Source: Neptunicoccus sediminis
GTDB taxonomy: Bacteria; Pseudomonadota; Alphaproteobacteria; Rhodobacterales; Rhodobacteraceae
Assembly: GCF_001719615.1 (NCBI RefSeq)
Contig: NZ_MDVX01000002.1
Span: 124,001-188,000 of the forward strand
Length of the DNA: 64,000 nt
Direction of reading: 5' to 3'
Shown here: positions 53,299 through 63,192 of the stretch, one piece after another
How positions within the stretch are numbered: position 1 is the stretch's first letter
Layout of the letters: the number at the start of each line of letters is the position of its first letter
The notes under the pieces: model-generated
Databases searched by the model: none
The model's input: the letters and a program-made list of their open reading frames with translations, nothing else
What the model was told of the DNA's origin: nothing
Translations under genes and position numbers: made by a program

Positions 53299-54051
53299 AT
53301 GACATTTCTTAGAACAACCGCCACAAGCCTTACGCTCTTTGCCCTGCTGACCCCTCCGGCGCTGGCTGAGGAGATGACAGCAGAGGATATTCTTCAAAGG
53401 TTACAGGCACAACGCAGCCGCACACTCGGCTTTGTTGATGCGTCCAAACCCGCAGGACAGGCAAGCGAGGAAACCGCACTGACAATGGCGCCCGTCGACG
53501 ATGCGGCAGGCAGCAGCGCCCCTTCGGTCAACACAACCGGACTGACCCTGCAAGCCAGCGATCAGGGCAGCGGCACGTCCGGCCTGCAACTGAGCGCGAC
53601 GCAGGACACCACCGGTACACAGGCTGCACCTTCTGTGACGGCGGGCAACGGCTCGGAAACCCTGCCCACATTGGCGACCGCTCCGGCGAGCCTGCCTGAA
53701 CAAAACGTTGAAACCGTGACCATCGACCTGACGATCTATTTCGATTTTGACAGCGCCCTGTTGCAACCCAAATCCAAAACCCAGCTCACAGCGCTCTGTG
53801 CCGCGATCAAGGCAGATACGGGGGATGGCACCTACCAGATAATCGGTCATACGGACGCCAAAGGCAAAGCCAGCTATAACAAACGCCTGTCACAAGCCCG
53901 CGCAGATGAGGTGGTCCGCTATATGACCACGAGCTGTGGCATCGAAAATTCCCGCCTGCAAGCGGTTGGCGCCGGCGAGGAACGCCTGAAAACCCCCGAA
54001 ACCCCCGGTGCACCGGAAAACCGCCGTGTTGAGGTGCAGGTTCTCAGCTAA
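53299..54051 (+). CDS. OmpA-family peptidoglycan-binding protein
   Basis: A 250-residue protein with a signal peptide (about 1-23, cleavage after ALA), a Thr/Ala/Ser-rich low-complexity middle (about 55-145) and a C-terminal OmpA domain (about 148-250). The domain shows IYFDFDSALLQPKSKTQL, GHTDAKGKASYN and LSQARADEVVRYM, with the Asp and Arg that hold diaminopimelate. It follows ppkA by 132 bases and may be in the same unit. It would tie the peptidoglycan to outer parts of the envelope, as TagL-like proteins do elsewhere, although tssL here has its own OmpA domain. Confidence 0.88.
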   Translation: MTFLRTTATSLTLFALLTPPALAEEMTAEDILQRLQAQRSRTLGFVDASKPAGQASEETALTMAPVDDAAGSSAPSVNTTGLTLQASDQGSGTSGLQLSATQDTTGTQAAPSVTAGNGSETLPTLATAPASLPEQNVETVTIDLTIYFDFDSALLQPKSKTQLTALCAAIKADTGDGTYQIIGHTDAKGKASYNKRLSQARADEVVRYMTTSCGIENSRLQAVGAGEERLKTPETPGAPENRRVEVQVLS

Positions 54052-54074
54052 CCGACCTGTGGTGAAACCACCAG

Positions 54075-54105
54075 CAGCCGCATCTTCCGCATGCGGCTGT
54101 CTTTG
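54075..54105 (+). terminator. terminator after the OmpA-family gene
   Basis: CAGCCGCAT (54075-54083) pairs perfectly with ATGCGGCTG (54091-54099) and is followed by TCTTTG. This closes the rightward T6SS-linked unit. Confidence 0.65.
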
Positions 54106-54229
54106 CATCGAAAACACACCCCGCCAATTTTCAAAGCTCCGGTCCGAACCGTGCTTTGCCTCTCTTACAAGAGCGGTTAAGACTGCGGGAGCCCCGATGC
54201 AGGGCAGATAACGAACGGACCAGATCGAA

Positions 54230-54670
54230 ATGAGCAAACTTGTCACCGTGCTAAACGGCCCGAACCTGAACCTGTTGGGGCAGCGCCAGCCGGAAATTTA
54301 CGGGTCGGACACGCTTGCTGATGTGGAAAAAGGGTGCAGCGAAGTCGCAGCGCGGTACGGTCTGCGCTCTGAACTGCTGCAATCCAACCACGAAGGCGTT
54401 TTGGTGGATATGATCCACACCTGCCGCGAGACTTCGGCAGGGATCATCATCAATCCGGCTGCTTATTCCCATACATCCGTGGCGATTCTCGACGCGCTGA
54501 ACACTTTTGACGGCCCGGTGCTGGAGGTGCATATTTCCAACATCCACCACCGCGAATCCTTCCGGCATCACTCCTACATCAGTCACAGAGCCGATTCCGC
54601 GATTATCGGGATGGGGGTTGAAGGCTATTACCTGTGCATGCACCGTATGGGGAGTTTGCTGGGGGGCTGA
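54230..54670 (+). CDS. aroQ: 3-dehydroquinate dehydratase, type II
   Basis: Third step of the shikimate pathway: 3-dehydroquinate to 3-dehydroshikimate. The protein has 146 residues, the standard length. NGPNLNLLG near the start, the catalytic tyrosine in [20 protein letters not shown], and the [17 protein letters not shown] segment with catalytic histidine are all present. It is a single gene before tRNA-Leu. Confidence 0.97.
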   Translation: MSKLVTVLNGPNLNLLGQRQPEIYGSDTLADVEKGCSEVAARYGLRSELLQSNHEGVLVDMIHTCRETSAGIIINPAAYSHTSVAILDALNTFDGPVLEVHISNIHHRESFRHHSYISHRADSAIIGMGVEGYYLCMHRMGSLLGG

Positions 54671-54762
54671 GGCCCTGCCAATACAGCTTCCGGCAGCGCA
54701 AAGCAGTCTGTGAAGACTACGCATAACGCTTTGATACAGAGAACAATATGGGGAAAACCCTT

Positions 54763-54849
54763 TGGTGCGGCCGAGAAGACTCGAACTTCCACTCCGGTTA
54801 AGGAACAGCGACCTCAACGCTGCGCGTCTACCAATTCCGCCACGGCCGC
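54763..54849 (-). tRNA. tRNA-Leu (anticodon GAG)
   Basis: On the minus strand the acceptor GCGGCCG (54849-54843) pairs with CGGCCGC (54073-type 3' arm at 54773-54767), followed by discriminator A and an encoded CCA (54763-54765). The anticodon loop TTGAGGT gives GAG; the long variable arm (GCTGTTCCTTAACC region) and the TTCGAGT loop are seen. The length of 87 fits a class II tRNA. Confidence 0.95.
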
Positions 54850-55004
54850 ACGCGAGGTAGGCAGCGTATAGCCAAGGCAATTCGTGATGTGAAGTGCAAA
54901 ATGTTCCCTGATGCAATTAATTCCGCAAAACGTCCTGACACCCCTGCGCAGTGCGACGCAATAGCGGTTTGACACCCCTGCCAAGTTCCGGCACTTCCAT
55001 AGCC

Positions 55005-55655
55005 ATGGTAGACTGGATCACAGCTCAGGGGTTTGTCCCCTACCCCGATGCCGTTGCGCAGATGGAATCCCATGTGGAGTCCATGATCCGCAATGGCGCG
55101 GAGGAGCGTATCTGGCTTCTGGAGCATCCCCCCCTTTATACGGCTGGAACCTCGGCCGATATAAACGATCTGACCGATCCTGACAGGTTTCCGGTCTATA
55201 CCTCCAAACGGGGCGGACAATATACCTATCACGGACCGGGACAGCGGGTGGCCTATGCCATGCTTGATCTGAACAAACGGGGCCGCGATGTGCGCAGGTT
55301 TGTCTGGACGCTTGAGGAATGGGTGATCCAGACGCTGGCAGAGTTCAACGTCAAGGGAGAGCGGCGCGAAGGCCGTGTCGGGGTTTGGGTGGTGCGCCAT
55401 GACAAACCACTGACCGCCCTTGGAACACCGCCCGAAGACAAAATCGCCGCTATCGGGGTGCGTTTGCGCAAATGGACCAGCTTTCACGGAATCTGCATCA
55501 ACGTAGAGCCGGACCTGTCCCATTACGACGGTATTGTGCCCTGTGGCATTGCCGAACACGGCGTGACATCTCTCGTAGATCTGGGACTGCCTGTAACAAT
55601 GGGCGATCTGGATGTGGCTTTGCAGAACAGTTTTAACCAAGTATTTTCCGATTAA
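55005..55655 (+). CDS. lipB: octanoyl-(acyl carrier protein):protein N-octanoyltransferase
   Basis: Transfers octanoate from acyl carrier protein to lipoyl domains, the first step of lipoate synthesis. [12 protein letters not shown] near residue 65 and [17 protein letters not shown] near 145 are the LipB signatures, and the catalytic cysteine lies in IVPCGI near 180. I chose ATG 55005 (216 residues), where family members begin; an upstream ATG at 54951 would add 18 residues of no conservation. There is no strong ribosome site. Confidence 0.94.
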   Translation: MVDWITAQGFVPYPDAVAQMESHVESMIRNGAEERIWLLEHPPLYTAGTSADINDLTDPDRFPVYTSKRGGQYTYHGPGQRVAYAMLDLNKRGRDVRRFVWTLEEWVIQTLAEFNVKGERREGRVGVWVVRHDKPLTALGTPPEDKIAAIGVRLRKWTSFHGICINVEPDLSHYDGIVPCGIAEHGVTSLVDLGLPVTMGDLDVALQNSFNQVFSD

Positions 55656-55785
55656 TTAAATGTTTGTGCAGGAATTCCTGTCAATTTGTGGTAGAATATC
55701 GCGCAAATCGGCGGTCTGTGCAGCCCGGGCCGTCCTGCGACAGATGCTCCCGCCTGTAACCTGCGACTTTTAATCGGCTTGAGGC

Positions 55786-55846
55786 ACCCCATGTGCTGGG
55801 GTATGTAGGCGGCGGGTATCTGCGGACCCCGGAAACGGGGATTCGC
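55786..55846 (+). promoter_or_regulatory. two hairpins in the ctaD leader
   Basis: ACCCCA and TGGGGT pair around TGTGC near 55787-55803, and CCCCG (55827-55831) pairs with CGGGG (55836-55840) around a GAAA tetraloop. They lie 30-90 bases before the ctaD start and would be in its 5' leader. A role in mRNA stability is possible. Confidence 0.35.
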
Positions 55847-55877
55847 GGCAACAAAAGACGTGTCAGGAGAAACAAGC

Positions 55878-57548
55878 ATGGCAGACGCAGCCACCCATGG
55901 TCACGACGACCACGCAAGACCCGGGTTCTTTACCCGTTGGTTTATGTCAACCAACCACAAAGATATCGGTGTGCTGTACCTGTTTACAGCCGGCCTACTG
56001 GGGTTCATCTCCGTATGTTTTACCGTTTTCATGCGGTTGGAACTTATGGAACCCGGTGTTCAGCACATGTGTATGGAGGGTGCGTCCCTCATGGCTGCTG
56101 CTGTTGAAAACTGTACGCCAAACGGCCACCTCTGGAACGTGTTGATCACGGGCCACGGCATCCTGATGATGTTCTTTGTGGTTATTCCCGCCCTGTTCGG
56201 CGGTTTTGGTAACTACTTTATGCCGCTGATGATCGGTGCGCCGGATATGGCGTTCCCGCGGATGAACAACCTGTCCTACTGGATGTATGTTGCCGGTTCG
56301 TCTCTGGCGGTTCTGTCGCTGCTGTCTCCGGGCGGTAACGGCCAGCTTGGGTCCGGTGTGGGTTGGGTGCTTTACGCGCCGCTCTCCACCAAAGAGGCCG
56401 GTTATTCGATGGATTTCGCAATCTTTGCGGTTCACGTTTCCGGTGCATCCTCGATCCTTGGTGCGATCAACATGATCACCACCTTCCTGAACATGCGTGC
56501 GCCGGGCATGACCCTGCACAAAACACCGCTGTTCGCGTGGTCGATCTTTGTCACAGCCTTCCTGATCCTTCTGTCCCTGCCTGTTCTGGCCGGCGCGATC
56601 ACCATGCTGCTGACCGACCGTAACTTCGGCACGACCTTCTTTGATCCCTCCGGCGGCGGCGACCCGGTCCTGTACCAGCACCTGCTGTGGTTCTTTGGCC
56701 ACCCCGAGGTGTATATGATCATCGTTCCGGGCTTTGGTATCATCTCGCACGTTATCGCAACCTTCTCCAAGAAGCCGATCTTTGGCTACCTGCCGATGGT
56801 TTACGCGATGGTTGGTATTGGTGCGCTTGGCTTTGTTGTCTGGGCACACCACATGTACACCGTGGGTATGTCCCTGACACAGCAGTCCTACTTCATGCTG
56901 GCGACAATGGTGATCGCGGTGCCGACAGGCATCAAGATCTTCTCATGGATCGCAACCATGTGGGGCGGCTCTATCGAGATGAAAACACCGATGTACTGGG
57001 CCTTCGGCTTCCTGTTCCTCTTCACCGTTGGCGGGGTTACAGGGATCGTATTGTCTCAGGCTGGTGTGGACCGTGCCTATCACGACACATACTATGTGGT
57101 TGCGCACTTCCACTACGTTATGTCTCTGGGCGCTGTGTTCTGTATCTTTGCAGGTATCTACTACTGGATCGGCAAAATGTCCGGTCGCCAGTACCCTGAA
57201 TGGGCCGGCAAGCTGCACTTCTGGATGATGTTCATCGGTGCCAACATCACCTTCTTCCCACAGCACTTCCTGGGTCGCCAAGGTATGCCACGCCGCTACA
57301 TCGACTACCCCGAGCAGTTCTCGCTCTGGAACGAAGTCTCCACATACGGTGCCTTTCTGTCCTTTGCATCCTTCGTGTTCTTCATCGGAGTGATCTTCTA
57401 CACCCTGATGTGGGGTAAGAAAGTCACCGAGGACAACTACTGGGGTGAAGGCGCGGATACGCTGGAATGGACCATTCCGACACCTCCGCCAGAGCACACT
57501 TTTGAAACACTGCCCACACCGGATATGTGGGATCACCAGAAACACTAG
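55878..57548 (+). CDS. ctaD: cytochrome c oxidase subunit I (aa3 type)
   Basis: Catalytic subunit of the terminal oxidase in the inner membrane, 556 residues and twelve spans. The low-spin heme and binuclear site histidines are in [18 protein letters not shown] (with the cross-linked Tyr) and the HHMYTVGM pair; [13 protein letters not shown] is the heme a/a3 segment. AGGAGA lies seven bases before ATG 55878, supporting this over the upstream in-frame start 55860. Codon use is biased to preferred codons, as expected for a highly expressed gene. Other subunits are not in the window. A strong terminator follows. Confidence 0.98.
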   Translation: MADAATHGHDDHARPGFFTRWFMSTNHKDIGVLYLFTAGLLGFISVCFTVFMRLELMEPGVQHMCMEGASLMAAAVENCTPNGHLWNVLITGHGILMMFFVVIPALFGGFGNYFMPLMIGAPDMAFPRMNNLSYWMYVAGSSLAVLSLLSPGGNGQLGSGVGWVLYAPLSTKEAGYSMDFAIFAVHVSGASSILGAINMITTFLNMRAPGMTLHKTPLFAWSIFVTAFLILLSLPVLAGAITMLLTDRNFGTTFFDPSGGGDPVLYQHLLWFFGHPEVYMIIVPGFGIISHVIATFSKKPIFGYLPMVYAMVGIGALGFVVWAHHMYTVGMSLTQQSYFMLATMVIAVPTGIKIFSWIATMWGGSIEMKTPMYWAFGFLFLFTVGGVTGIVLSQAGVDRAYHDTYYVVAHFHYVMSLGAVFCIFAGIYYWIGKMSGRQYPEWAGKLHFWMMFIGANITFFPQHFLGRQGMPRRYIDYPEQFSLWNEVSTYGAFLSFASFVFFIGVIFYTLMWGKKVTEDNYWGEGADTLEWTIPTPPPEHTFETLPTPDMWDHQKH

Positions 57549-57571
57549 GTGTTTTGAGAGACGAATAGTGA

Positions 57572-57603
57572 AAGGCCGGGGCATCTGCTCCGGCCTTTTT
57601 TAT
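57572..57603 (+). terminator. rho-independent terminator after ctaD
   Basis: AAAGGCCGG pairs with CCGGCCTTT around GGCATCTGCT, followed by a T-run to 57603. Confidence 0.92.
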
Positions 57604-57688
57604 GTGCATCCGCCCTGCGGCGGATTTTCCTGTTGGCATTCCCGCCGGTTTGCCGCACCACTGAGCCAAGCAACCATCAGGCCCCTTT

Positions 57689-58594
57689 ATGATCGTCAGA
57701 GACCCGCCCTCTTCGCTGAAACTCTTTTTCGTAATGCAAGGCTCTGTGGTGCCTGCAATCCTTGGCAAGATCACCGGCATCGCCCTGTTGTCCCTGCTGG
57801 TGCTGGTGATTGACCGGCATGTAATCACCCTGCCCCATATCAGTATCGCGGCTATGGGAATCTTCGGTGTCGCGCTCTCGCTGTTTCTGGGGTTCCGCAA
57901 CAATGCCGCCTATGACCGCTGGTGGGAGGCGCGCAAGCTTTGGGGCGGGATGATTGCGGATGTGCGCAACCTGTGCCGCCAGAGCACCCTGTTCATTCGC
58001 GACAGCAATGCGCGGACAGACATCCTGAACCATACCGTCGCCTTTGCCCATCTACACCGCGGCTTTCTGCGGGACACGATCGTAGAGGCCGAGATCGCAC
58101 CGCTGGTCGGGGCAGAACAGGCCAAACATCTGCAATCCTTCGCAAACAGTGCAGACGCGGCCCTGCGCACCATAACAGAGCGGCTCGCCACCCTGTCGGA
58201 TCAGGACCAACTGGACGGTTTTGGCCGGATGACCCTGTCCAACACGCTGTCTTCGCTTGCCCTTGCCCAAGCGGGCTGTGAACGTATCCGCTCAACCCCG
58301 CTGCCCTTTGTCTATTCCCTGCTGGTGCGGCGCACGACGTATCTGTACTGCGGGCTGCTGCCCTTTGCGCTGATCGACTCTGCCGGATGGTTCGCGCCGG
58401 TCTTTGCCGCCGTGGTTGCCTATGTGTTCTTCGGCCTTCAGGCGGTGACGAATGAACTGGAGCGTCCGTTTCACAACCTACAGAACGGATTGCCGCTGGA
58501 CGCCATGTGCCGGATTATCGAAACTTCGGTGGCGGAATCCCTTGGCCGACCCGCGCCAGAGCCTTTGCCGGTTGTAAACCACGTCCTAAGCTGA
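57689..58594 (+). CDS. bestrophin-like membrane protein (UPF0187)
   Basis: Inner-membrane protein of 301 residues in the bestrophin-like family, which form pentameric anion or cation channels. The N-terminal MIVRDPPSSLKLFF and the FRNNAAYDRWWEARKLWGGM stretch near residue 75 are the family signatures; four hydrophobic spans are seen. The C-terminal ELERPFHNLQNGLPLDAMCR is also conserved. It stands alone after the ctaD terminator. The transported ion is not known. Confidence 0.92.
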   Translation: MIVRDPPSSLKLFFVMQGSVVPAILGKITGIALLSLLVLVIDRHVITLPHISIAAMGIFGVALSLFLGFRNNAAYDRWWEARKLWGGMIADVRNLCRQSTLFIRDSNARTDILNHTVAFAHLHRGFLRDTIVEAEIAPLVGAEQAKHLQSFANSADAALRTITERLATLSDQDQLDGFGRMTLSNTLSSLALAQAGCERIRSTPLPFVYSLLVRRTTYLYCGLLPFALIDSAGWFAPVFAAVVAYVFFGLQAVTNELERPFHNLQNGLPLDAMCRIIETSVAESLGRPAPEPLPVVNHVLS

Positions 58595-58676
58595 CGGACC
58601 GCCCTTGCAACCTTGCCCCAGAAATATGCGCTGTGGCAAACTTGATCCCCGCCCCGTTCTGGGACAATTTTGAGCT

Positions 58677-59192
58677 ATGGAAAACCCCGAGACCTACGAC
58701 GCTTTTGTCACTGCCACCACCCGCGCCGATCCCCCCCTGTTCGATCGGCATCTCAAGGCGCACCGCTCGCTGAGCAATCAGGGTTTCGTGATAACCATCG
58801 CCTTCACAGCGGCTGCGCTGGCGCTGCCCCTGATGGCATTTCTCGGGACACTGGCGCTCTGGACCTTGCTGCCCTATCTGGCCGCTGCCCTGACCGCGCT
58901 GTGGTATTTCATCCGGCGCAACGATCACGACGGCACCTTGCAAGAGCATATTCGCATCTGGCCGGATCTGATTGCCGTCCATCGGCAGAACCCGCGCAGT
59001 GCGGACCAATACTGGATGGCGAACCCCTATTGGGTGACAACACGGCGGCGCAATACGAAAACGGTTGAGAACTATCTGACCCTCAAAGGACAGGGCCGCG
59101 AGATCGAACTCGGCGCCTTTCTGACCAGTGCCGAGCGGATCACCCTGGACGAAGAGATCACCGCGCAGTTGAACGCCTGCCGCCAGCCGTAA
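58677..59192 (+). CDS. DUF2244 family membrane protein
   Basis: A 171-residue protein with two hydrophobic spans (about 36-55 and 60-78), preceded by LFDRHLKAHRSLS and followed by a soluble domain with WPDLIAVHR and NPYWVTTRR. This matches the DUF2244 family, frequently found near cytochrome oxidase genes in Rhodobacterales. Function is unknown; a link to oxidase assembly is only inferred from the neighbourhood. A strong terminator follows. Confidence 0.85.
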   Translation: MENPETYDAFVTATTRADPPLFDRHLKAHRSLSNQGFVITIAFTAAALALPLMAFLGTLALWTLLPYLAAALTALWYFIRRNDHDGTLQEHIRIWPDLIAVHRQNPRSADQYWMANPYWVTTRRRNTKTVENYLTLKGQGREIELGAFLTSAERITLDEEITAQLNACRQP

Positions 59193-59210
59193 AGACGCGC
59201 CGCGCAAGAC

Positions 59211-59239
59211 AAAAGGCACGGTCGCAACCGTGCCTTTTT
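59211..59239 (+). terminator. rho-independent terminator after the DUF2244 gene
   Basis: AAAAGGCACGG pairs with CCGTGCCTTTTT around TCGCAA, and the run of T ends at 59239. It may act in both directions, including for the leftward YqeY-like gene. Confidence 0.92.
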
Positions 59240-59319
59240 AGCGAATCATTTCTAACCTGTGATTGCAAAGGCAGATGCGTCTAAATCCGCCCCTTGCACA
59301 GAGGCACAGGGCAAGACGC

Positions 59320-59784
59320 TTAGCAGCTCAGCATTTCTTTCACCGTGCCGCCTGCCTTGCCGAAATCCATCTGGCCGGTGTAGTTCGTCTTGAGAACCCC
59401 CATCACCCGCCCCATGTCGCGGATGCTCTCCGCGCCGGTTTCCGAAATCGCCTTTTTCACAGCGACCTGCAATTCCTCATCGGAAAGCTGTTTCGGCAGG
59501 AACTGCTCTATAATACTGATTTCGTTGATTTCTTTCTCAGCCAACTCCAGCCGCCCGCCTTCTTCATAGGCTTTGGCGCTTTCGCGGCGTTGCTTGATCA
59601 TGCGGGCCAATACCTTGAGGATTTCCTCATCGGACACCCCGTCATGGTTGCCTTCGGACCGCGCAGCGATGTCACGGTCCTTGATTGCAGCATTGATCAG
59701 ACGCAGGGTTCCCAGCTGTTCGCTGTCCTTATCGCGCATGGCCTGCTTGACCTTGGCATTAATTCGATCTCTCATTGCATCCAA
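59320..59784 (-). CDS. YqeY-like protein (GatB/YqeY family)
   Basis: A helical protein of 154 residues. The N-terminal RDRINAKVKQAMRDKD, then LGTLRLINAAIKDRDI, and the C-terminal DMGRVMGVLK segment are the YqeY hallmarks. This domain is the C-terminal tail of the amidotransferase subunit GatB, which binds tRNA, but the freestanding form has no firm function. The start may be ATG 59784 or ATG 59775; GGAG favours the first. It is divergent from carA, as is usual in this order. Confidence 0.93.
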   Translation of the reverse strand: MDAMRDRINAKVKQAMRDKDSEQLGTLRLINAAIKDRDIAARSEGNHDGVSDEEILKVLARMIKQRRESAKAYEEGGRLELAEKEINEISIIEQFLPKQLSDEELQVAVKKAISETGAESIRDMGRVMGVLKTNYTGQMDFGKAGGTVKEMLSC

Positions 59785-59957
59785 CTCCCGGCAGTTGCAA
59801 AATCCAAGACCCGTGTTTACCCCGAAAGCGGTTTGGAAACAACTGGGATCACATTTTTTAGACCACTGATCTTGCTGGATATTTCATTTTCGCACGGCCC
59901 TTGACCTTGCAGAACCTTGGGCGTAGTTTCGCGCAAATTTGGCCAAAGGAAGCTGTC

Positions 59958-61127
59958 ATGTCCATGCCCAAAACCGCATCAGACCAACCCGATTTTCCCA
60001 CTGCCTGCATTGTGCTTGCGGATGGAACCACGTTCTATGGAAACGGCTTCGGCGCCCCGGGCCGTATCCAGGCCGAGCTGTGTTTCAACACAGCCATGAC
60101 CGGCTATCAGGAGATCATGACCGATCCCTCCTATGCCGGACAGGCGATCACCTTTACCTTCCCTCATATCGGTAACACCGGCGTGAATCTGGAAGACGAT
60201 GAAACCGCCGATCCTGTCGCGCGGGCCATGATCGTGAAATGGGACCCGACCGAGCCGTCGAACTGGCGTTCCGAACAGACCCTGTCCCAATGGCTGTCCA
60301 AGCGCGGCCGCATCGGTGTCGGGGGGATCGACACCCGCCGCCTGACCCGTGCGATCCGTCAGCAAGGCGCGCCCCATGTGGCGATTGAATATCGTCCCGA
60401 TGGGAAATTCGACATGCCCGCCCTGCTGGAACATGCCCGTGCCTTTGAAGGGCTTGAAGGGCTGGATCTGGCCAAGGATGTGACCTGCGGCCAGTCCTAT
60501 CAGTGGGATGAGCAACGCTGGGCATGGCCGGACGGTTACAGCCGTCGCGAGGGTCCGGGAAAACGGGTTGTCGCCATTGACTACGGTGCAAAACGCAACA
60601 TCCTGCGCTGTCTGGCCTCGGCCGGCTGCGAAGTCACCGTTCTGCCGGCGAGCGCCACAGCCGAAGAGGTTCTGGCCCACAATCCACAGGGCGTGTTCCT
60701 GTCCAACGGTCCGGGCGATCCGGCGGCGACGGGCGAATACGCCGTACCGATGATTAAAACCCTGCTGGAAAAGAAAGACCTGCCGATCTTTGGTATTTGC
60801 CTTGGCCACCAGATGCTCGCGCTCGCACTGGGTGCCAAGACCATGAAGATGAGCCACGGTCATCACGGTGCCAACCATCCGGTCAAGGATTACACCACCG
60901 GCAAGGTTGAGATTACCTCGATGAACCACGGTTTCGCTGTGGACGGCCAGAGCCTGCCAAACGGGGTCGAGGAAACCCATGTTTCCCTTTTTGACGGGTC
61001 CAATTGTGGTATCCGCATCACCGACCGTCCGGTGTTTTCGGTACAGCACCACCCCGAGGCAAGCCCCGGCCCGCAGGACAGCTATTATCTGTTTGAGCGG
61101 TTTGCGGAATCGATGCCCGCTGCCTGA
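59958..61127 (+). CDS. carA: carbamoyl-phosphate synthase small subunit
   Basis: Glutamine amidotransferase subunit that supplies ammonia to CarB for arginine and pyrimidine synthesis. The class I glutaminase domain has GICLGHQMLALALG, with its Cys near residue 275, and QHHPEASPGPQDS with the His and Glu. The N-terminal half has the small-subunit fold (MTGYQEIMTDPSYAGQ). ATG 59958 (389 residues) has AAGGA seven bases upstream; the longer start at 59901 is not supported. carB is not in the window. Confidence 0.97.
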   Translation: MSMPKTASDQPDFPTACIVLADGTTFYGNGFGAPGRIQAELCFNTAMTGYQEIMTDPSYAGQAITFTFPHIGNTGVNLEDDETADPVARAMIVKWDPTEPSNWRSEQTLSQWLSKRGRIGVGGIDTRRLTRAIRQQGAPHVAIEYRPDGKFDMPALLEHARAFEGLEGLDLAKDVTCGQSYQWDEQRWAWPDGYSRREGPGKRVVAIDYGAKRNILRCLASAGCEVTVLPASATAEEVLAHNPQGVFLSNGPGDPAATGEYAVPMIKTLLEKKDLPIFGICLGHQMLALALGAKTMKMSHGHHGANHPVKDYTTGKVEITSMNHGFAVDGQSLPNGVEETHVSLFDGSNCGIRITDRPVFSVQHHPEASPGPQDSYYLFERFAESMPAA

Positions 61128-61140
61128 GACTGAAAGTCCC

Positions 61141-61177
61141 AAAAACCCGCCGCGCAGTGATGCTCCGGCGGGTTTTT
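61141..61177 (+). terminator. rho-independent terminator after carA
   Basis: AAAAACCCGCCG pairs with CGGCGGGTTTTTT around a 13-base loop, followed by T's to 61177. Confidence 0.92.
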
Positions 61178-61255
61178 TGTCAGTTAATGCATCGTTAAGA
61201 GGGTCTTAACCTTCTGCCACCATGATGAAGCCCAGCTTTATGCAAGGTCTTTGTT

Positions 61256-63187
61256 ATGTCGATTTCCCTACCAAAGAAGATGATTGACGGAATGAGTCCA
61301 CCCGTCAGTACCTCCATTGGCCGCACCGGAAAAACAAACCGGAAAAACGCCCGTTGGCACGACAATCTGGTGCGCGACGGCACGGTTACGCCGGGGGATA
61401 TGTTCAAGGCGCTGGCGCTGCAAAGTCATCAGGGCCAACCTCTTTCCGATCTGCTACAGGGGCTCAGGCTGGTGGATGAAACCACGCTGCTAAACGCGGC
61501 CGCCAAACATTCGCACCTGCCTGTCGTGGATTTACATCTCGATCCGCCCTCCCCGCTGCTGCGTGGACTGATTGATCCGGCCATCGGCGTCAAACACCGT
61601 TTCTTGCTGTGGCAGATGGCAGGGGGTACGCTGACGGTTGCTCTGACCGACCCGGACCGGATCGAAACGGTCCGGGCACTGCTTGGCGACATCGCGCCGG
61701 ACTACCGTTTTGTTCTGGCGCGGCGCAGTGCCATTCTTCACCATTACGCCAGCCACCACCGGCAAGACCTCTCCAAAGCGGCCAATCTTTGCGCGCCCGA
61801 AGCGACCAGTTGTCGGGGTTGGTCAGGTCTGCGCCCCCGCCTGATCGGGGCCTCCTTGCTGGGCATCTTTACCATCGCTGCGCTTCTGGCACCAAAGATA
61901 CTGCTGCTTATACTGGTGCTCTGGATATTTGGCGCGCTGATTGCCAACGGTCTGTTGAAAGGCGCGATGATGTTGTCGAAACAACCTGAAATTCCGCCAC
62001 CCTCTGCCCCGAGACGGCATAAACTGCCGAAAATCTCGATCCTTCTCCCGCTGTTGCGGGAAGAAGATATCGTTGACCGGCTGATAGAACGCATGTCGGC
62101 ACTCGTTTATCCCAAGCAATTGCTGGAAATCTGTCTGGTCTATGAGGAAAATGACAGCGCCACGAAAAACCATCTCGCCGCGCGGCGCTTGCCCTACTGG
62201 ATGCGCAAGGTAGAGGTACCTGACGACACGTTGCAAACCAAACCAAGGGCGATGAACTATGCGCTCGACTTTTGCAGTGGCGATGTGATCGGCATTTACG
62301 ATGCCGAAGACGCGCCGGAGCCGGACCAACTGCACAAAGTGGTCCGCATCTTTGATCAAGCCGACGAAAACGTCGCTTGCGTTCAGTGTCAGCTGGATTT
62401 TTACAACACCGCGACCAACTGGATTTCCAAGTGTTTTACCATCGAATACGCCATCCTGTTTCGGGTTATGCTGCCCGGTTTGCAGCGCTGGAACCTGCCC
62501 GTCCCCCTTGGCGGAACTTCGGTGTTTTTCAGGCGGGATATTCTTGAAAAACTCGGGCGTTGGGATGCCCATAATGTGACCGAGGATGCGGATCTGGGCA
62601 TCAGGCTCTACCGCGCGGGGTTCCGCTGTCTGTGGTCCGATGCCACCACATATGAAGAGGCGAATTTTCGCGTGCTGCCCTGGGTGCGGCAGCGGTCACG
62701 CTGGCTAAAGGGGTTCCTGCAAACCTGGATCACCCATATGCGCCAGCCACGTGTGTTGTTGCGCCAGACCGGACCAGTGGGGTTTCTGGTCTTTCAAATC
62801 CAAATGATCGGCACGTTCACCTCTTTTGTTGCCGTACCATTGGTCCTGCCCATGTGGCTTTATACGTTCGGCGTCCCGTTGCCGGTTTACGATGCGGTTC
62901 CGGCGACCCTTTTCACGTTGCTGGTGATCGCTTTCATCGCAACAGAGTTCCTACTGCTGTTCCTTGGCGCGCTGGCAGTCAGGCGCAGGCAAACGCCAAA
63001 TCTATACATCCGCTTGCCAAGTATGCTGCTCTACTGGCCTCTGGGCGCTTTTGCCGCCTACAAAGCCCTGTGGGAGCTGTTCGTCCGTCCGAACTATTGG
63101 GACAAGACCAGTCACGGCATCAATGATGTGGAATATCAGGAGGAAATTAACAGGTTAACGGCCAATGCGAACGAGACGCTACACTAG
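61256..63187 (+). CDS. membrane glycosyltransferase (GT2) with MshEN-like N-terminus
   Basis: A 643-residue protein. Residues about 30-165 resemble the N-terminal domain of type II secretion/MshE ATPases (LSDLLQGLRLVDETTLLNAAA; LPVVDL), which in MshE binds cyclic di-GMP. Two hydrophobic spans follow (about 195-235). The GT2 catalytic domain is at about 265-490: DAEDAPEPDQL (DxD type), LGGTSVFFRRDIL, TEDADLGIRL and RQRSRWLKG, all in family order. Further spans lie near 515-600. This is a processive-type exopolysaccharide synthase, probably regulated by cyclic di-GMP (inference). AAGG lies eight bases before the ATG. Confidence 0.88.
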   Translation: MSISLPKKMIDGMSPPVSTSIGRTGKTNRKNARWHDNLVRDGTVTPGDMFKALALQSHQGQPLSDLLQGLRLVDETTLLNAAAKHSHLPVVDLHLDPPSPLLRGLIDPAIGVKHRFLLWQMAGGTLTVALTDPDRIETVRALLGDIAPDYRFVLARRSAILHHYASHHRQDLSKAANLCAPEATSCRGWSGLRPRLIGASLLGIFTIAALLAPKILLLILVLWIFGALIANGLLKGAMMLSKQPEIPPPSAPRRHKLPKISILLPLLREEDIVDRLIERMSALVYPKQLLEICLVYEENDSATKNHLAARRLPYWMRKVEVPDDTLQTKPRAMNYALDFCSGDVIGIYDAEDAPEPDQLHKVVRIFDQADENVACVQCQLDFYNTATNWISKCFTIEYAILFRVMLPGLQRWNLPVPLGGTSVFFRRDILEKLGRWDAHNVTEDADLGIRLYRAGFRCLWSDATTYEEANFRVLPWVRQRSRWLKGFLQTWITHMRQPRVLLRQTGPVGFLVFQIQMIGTFTSFVAVPLVLPMWLYTFGVPLPVYDAVPATLFTLLVIAFIATEFLLLFLGALAVRRRQTPNLYIRLPSMLLYWPLGAFAAYKALWELFVRPNYWDKTSHGINDVEYQEEINRLTANANETLH

Positions 63188-63192
63188 CCATT

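Noticed and set aside
46774-54051. Caspase, barrel and lipoprotein group as an anti-phage defence island
   Set aside because: There are no nucleases, cyclases or other defence genes, and the set is bound between T6SS genes (M15 peptidase and ppkA), so a secretion-linked role is simpler.
59979-61142. Open frame opposite carA
   Set aside because: carA is unmistakable on the plus strand, and the opposing product has no recognisable domain.
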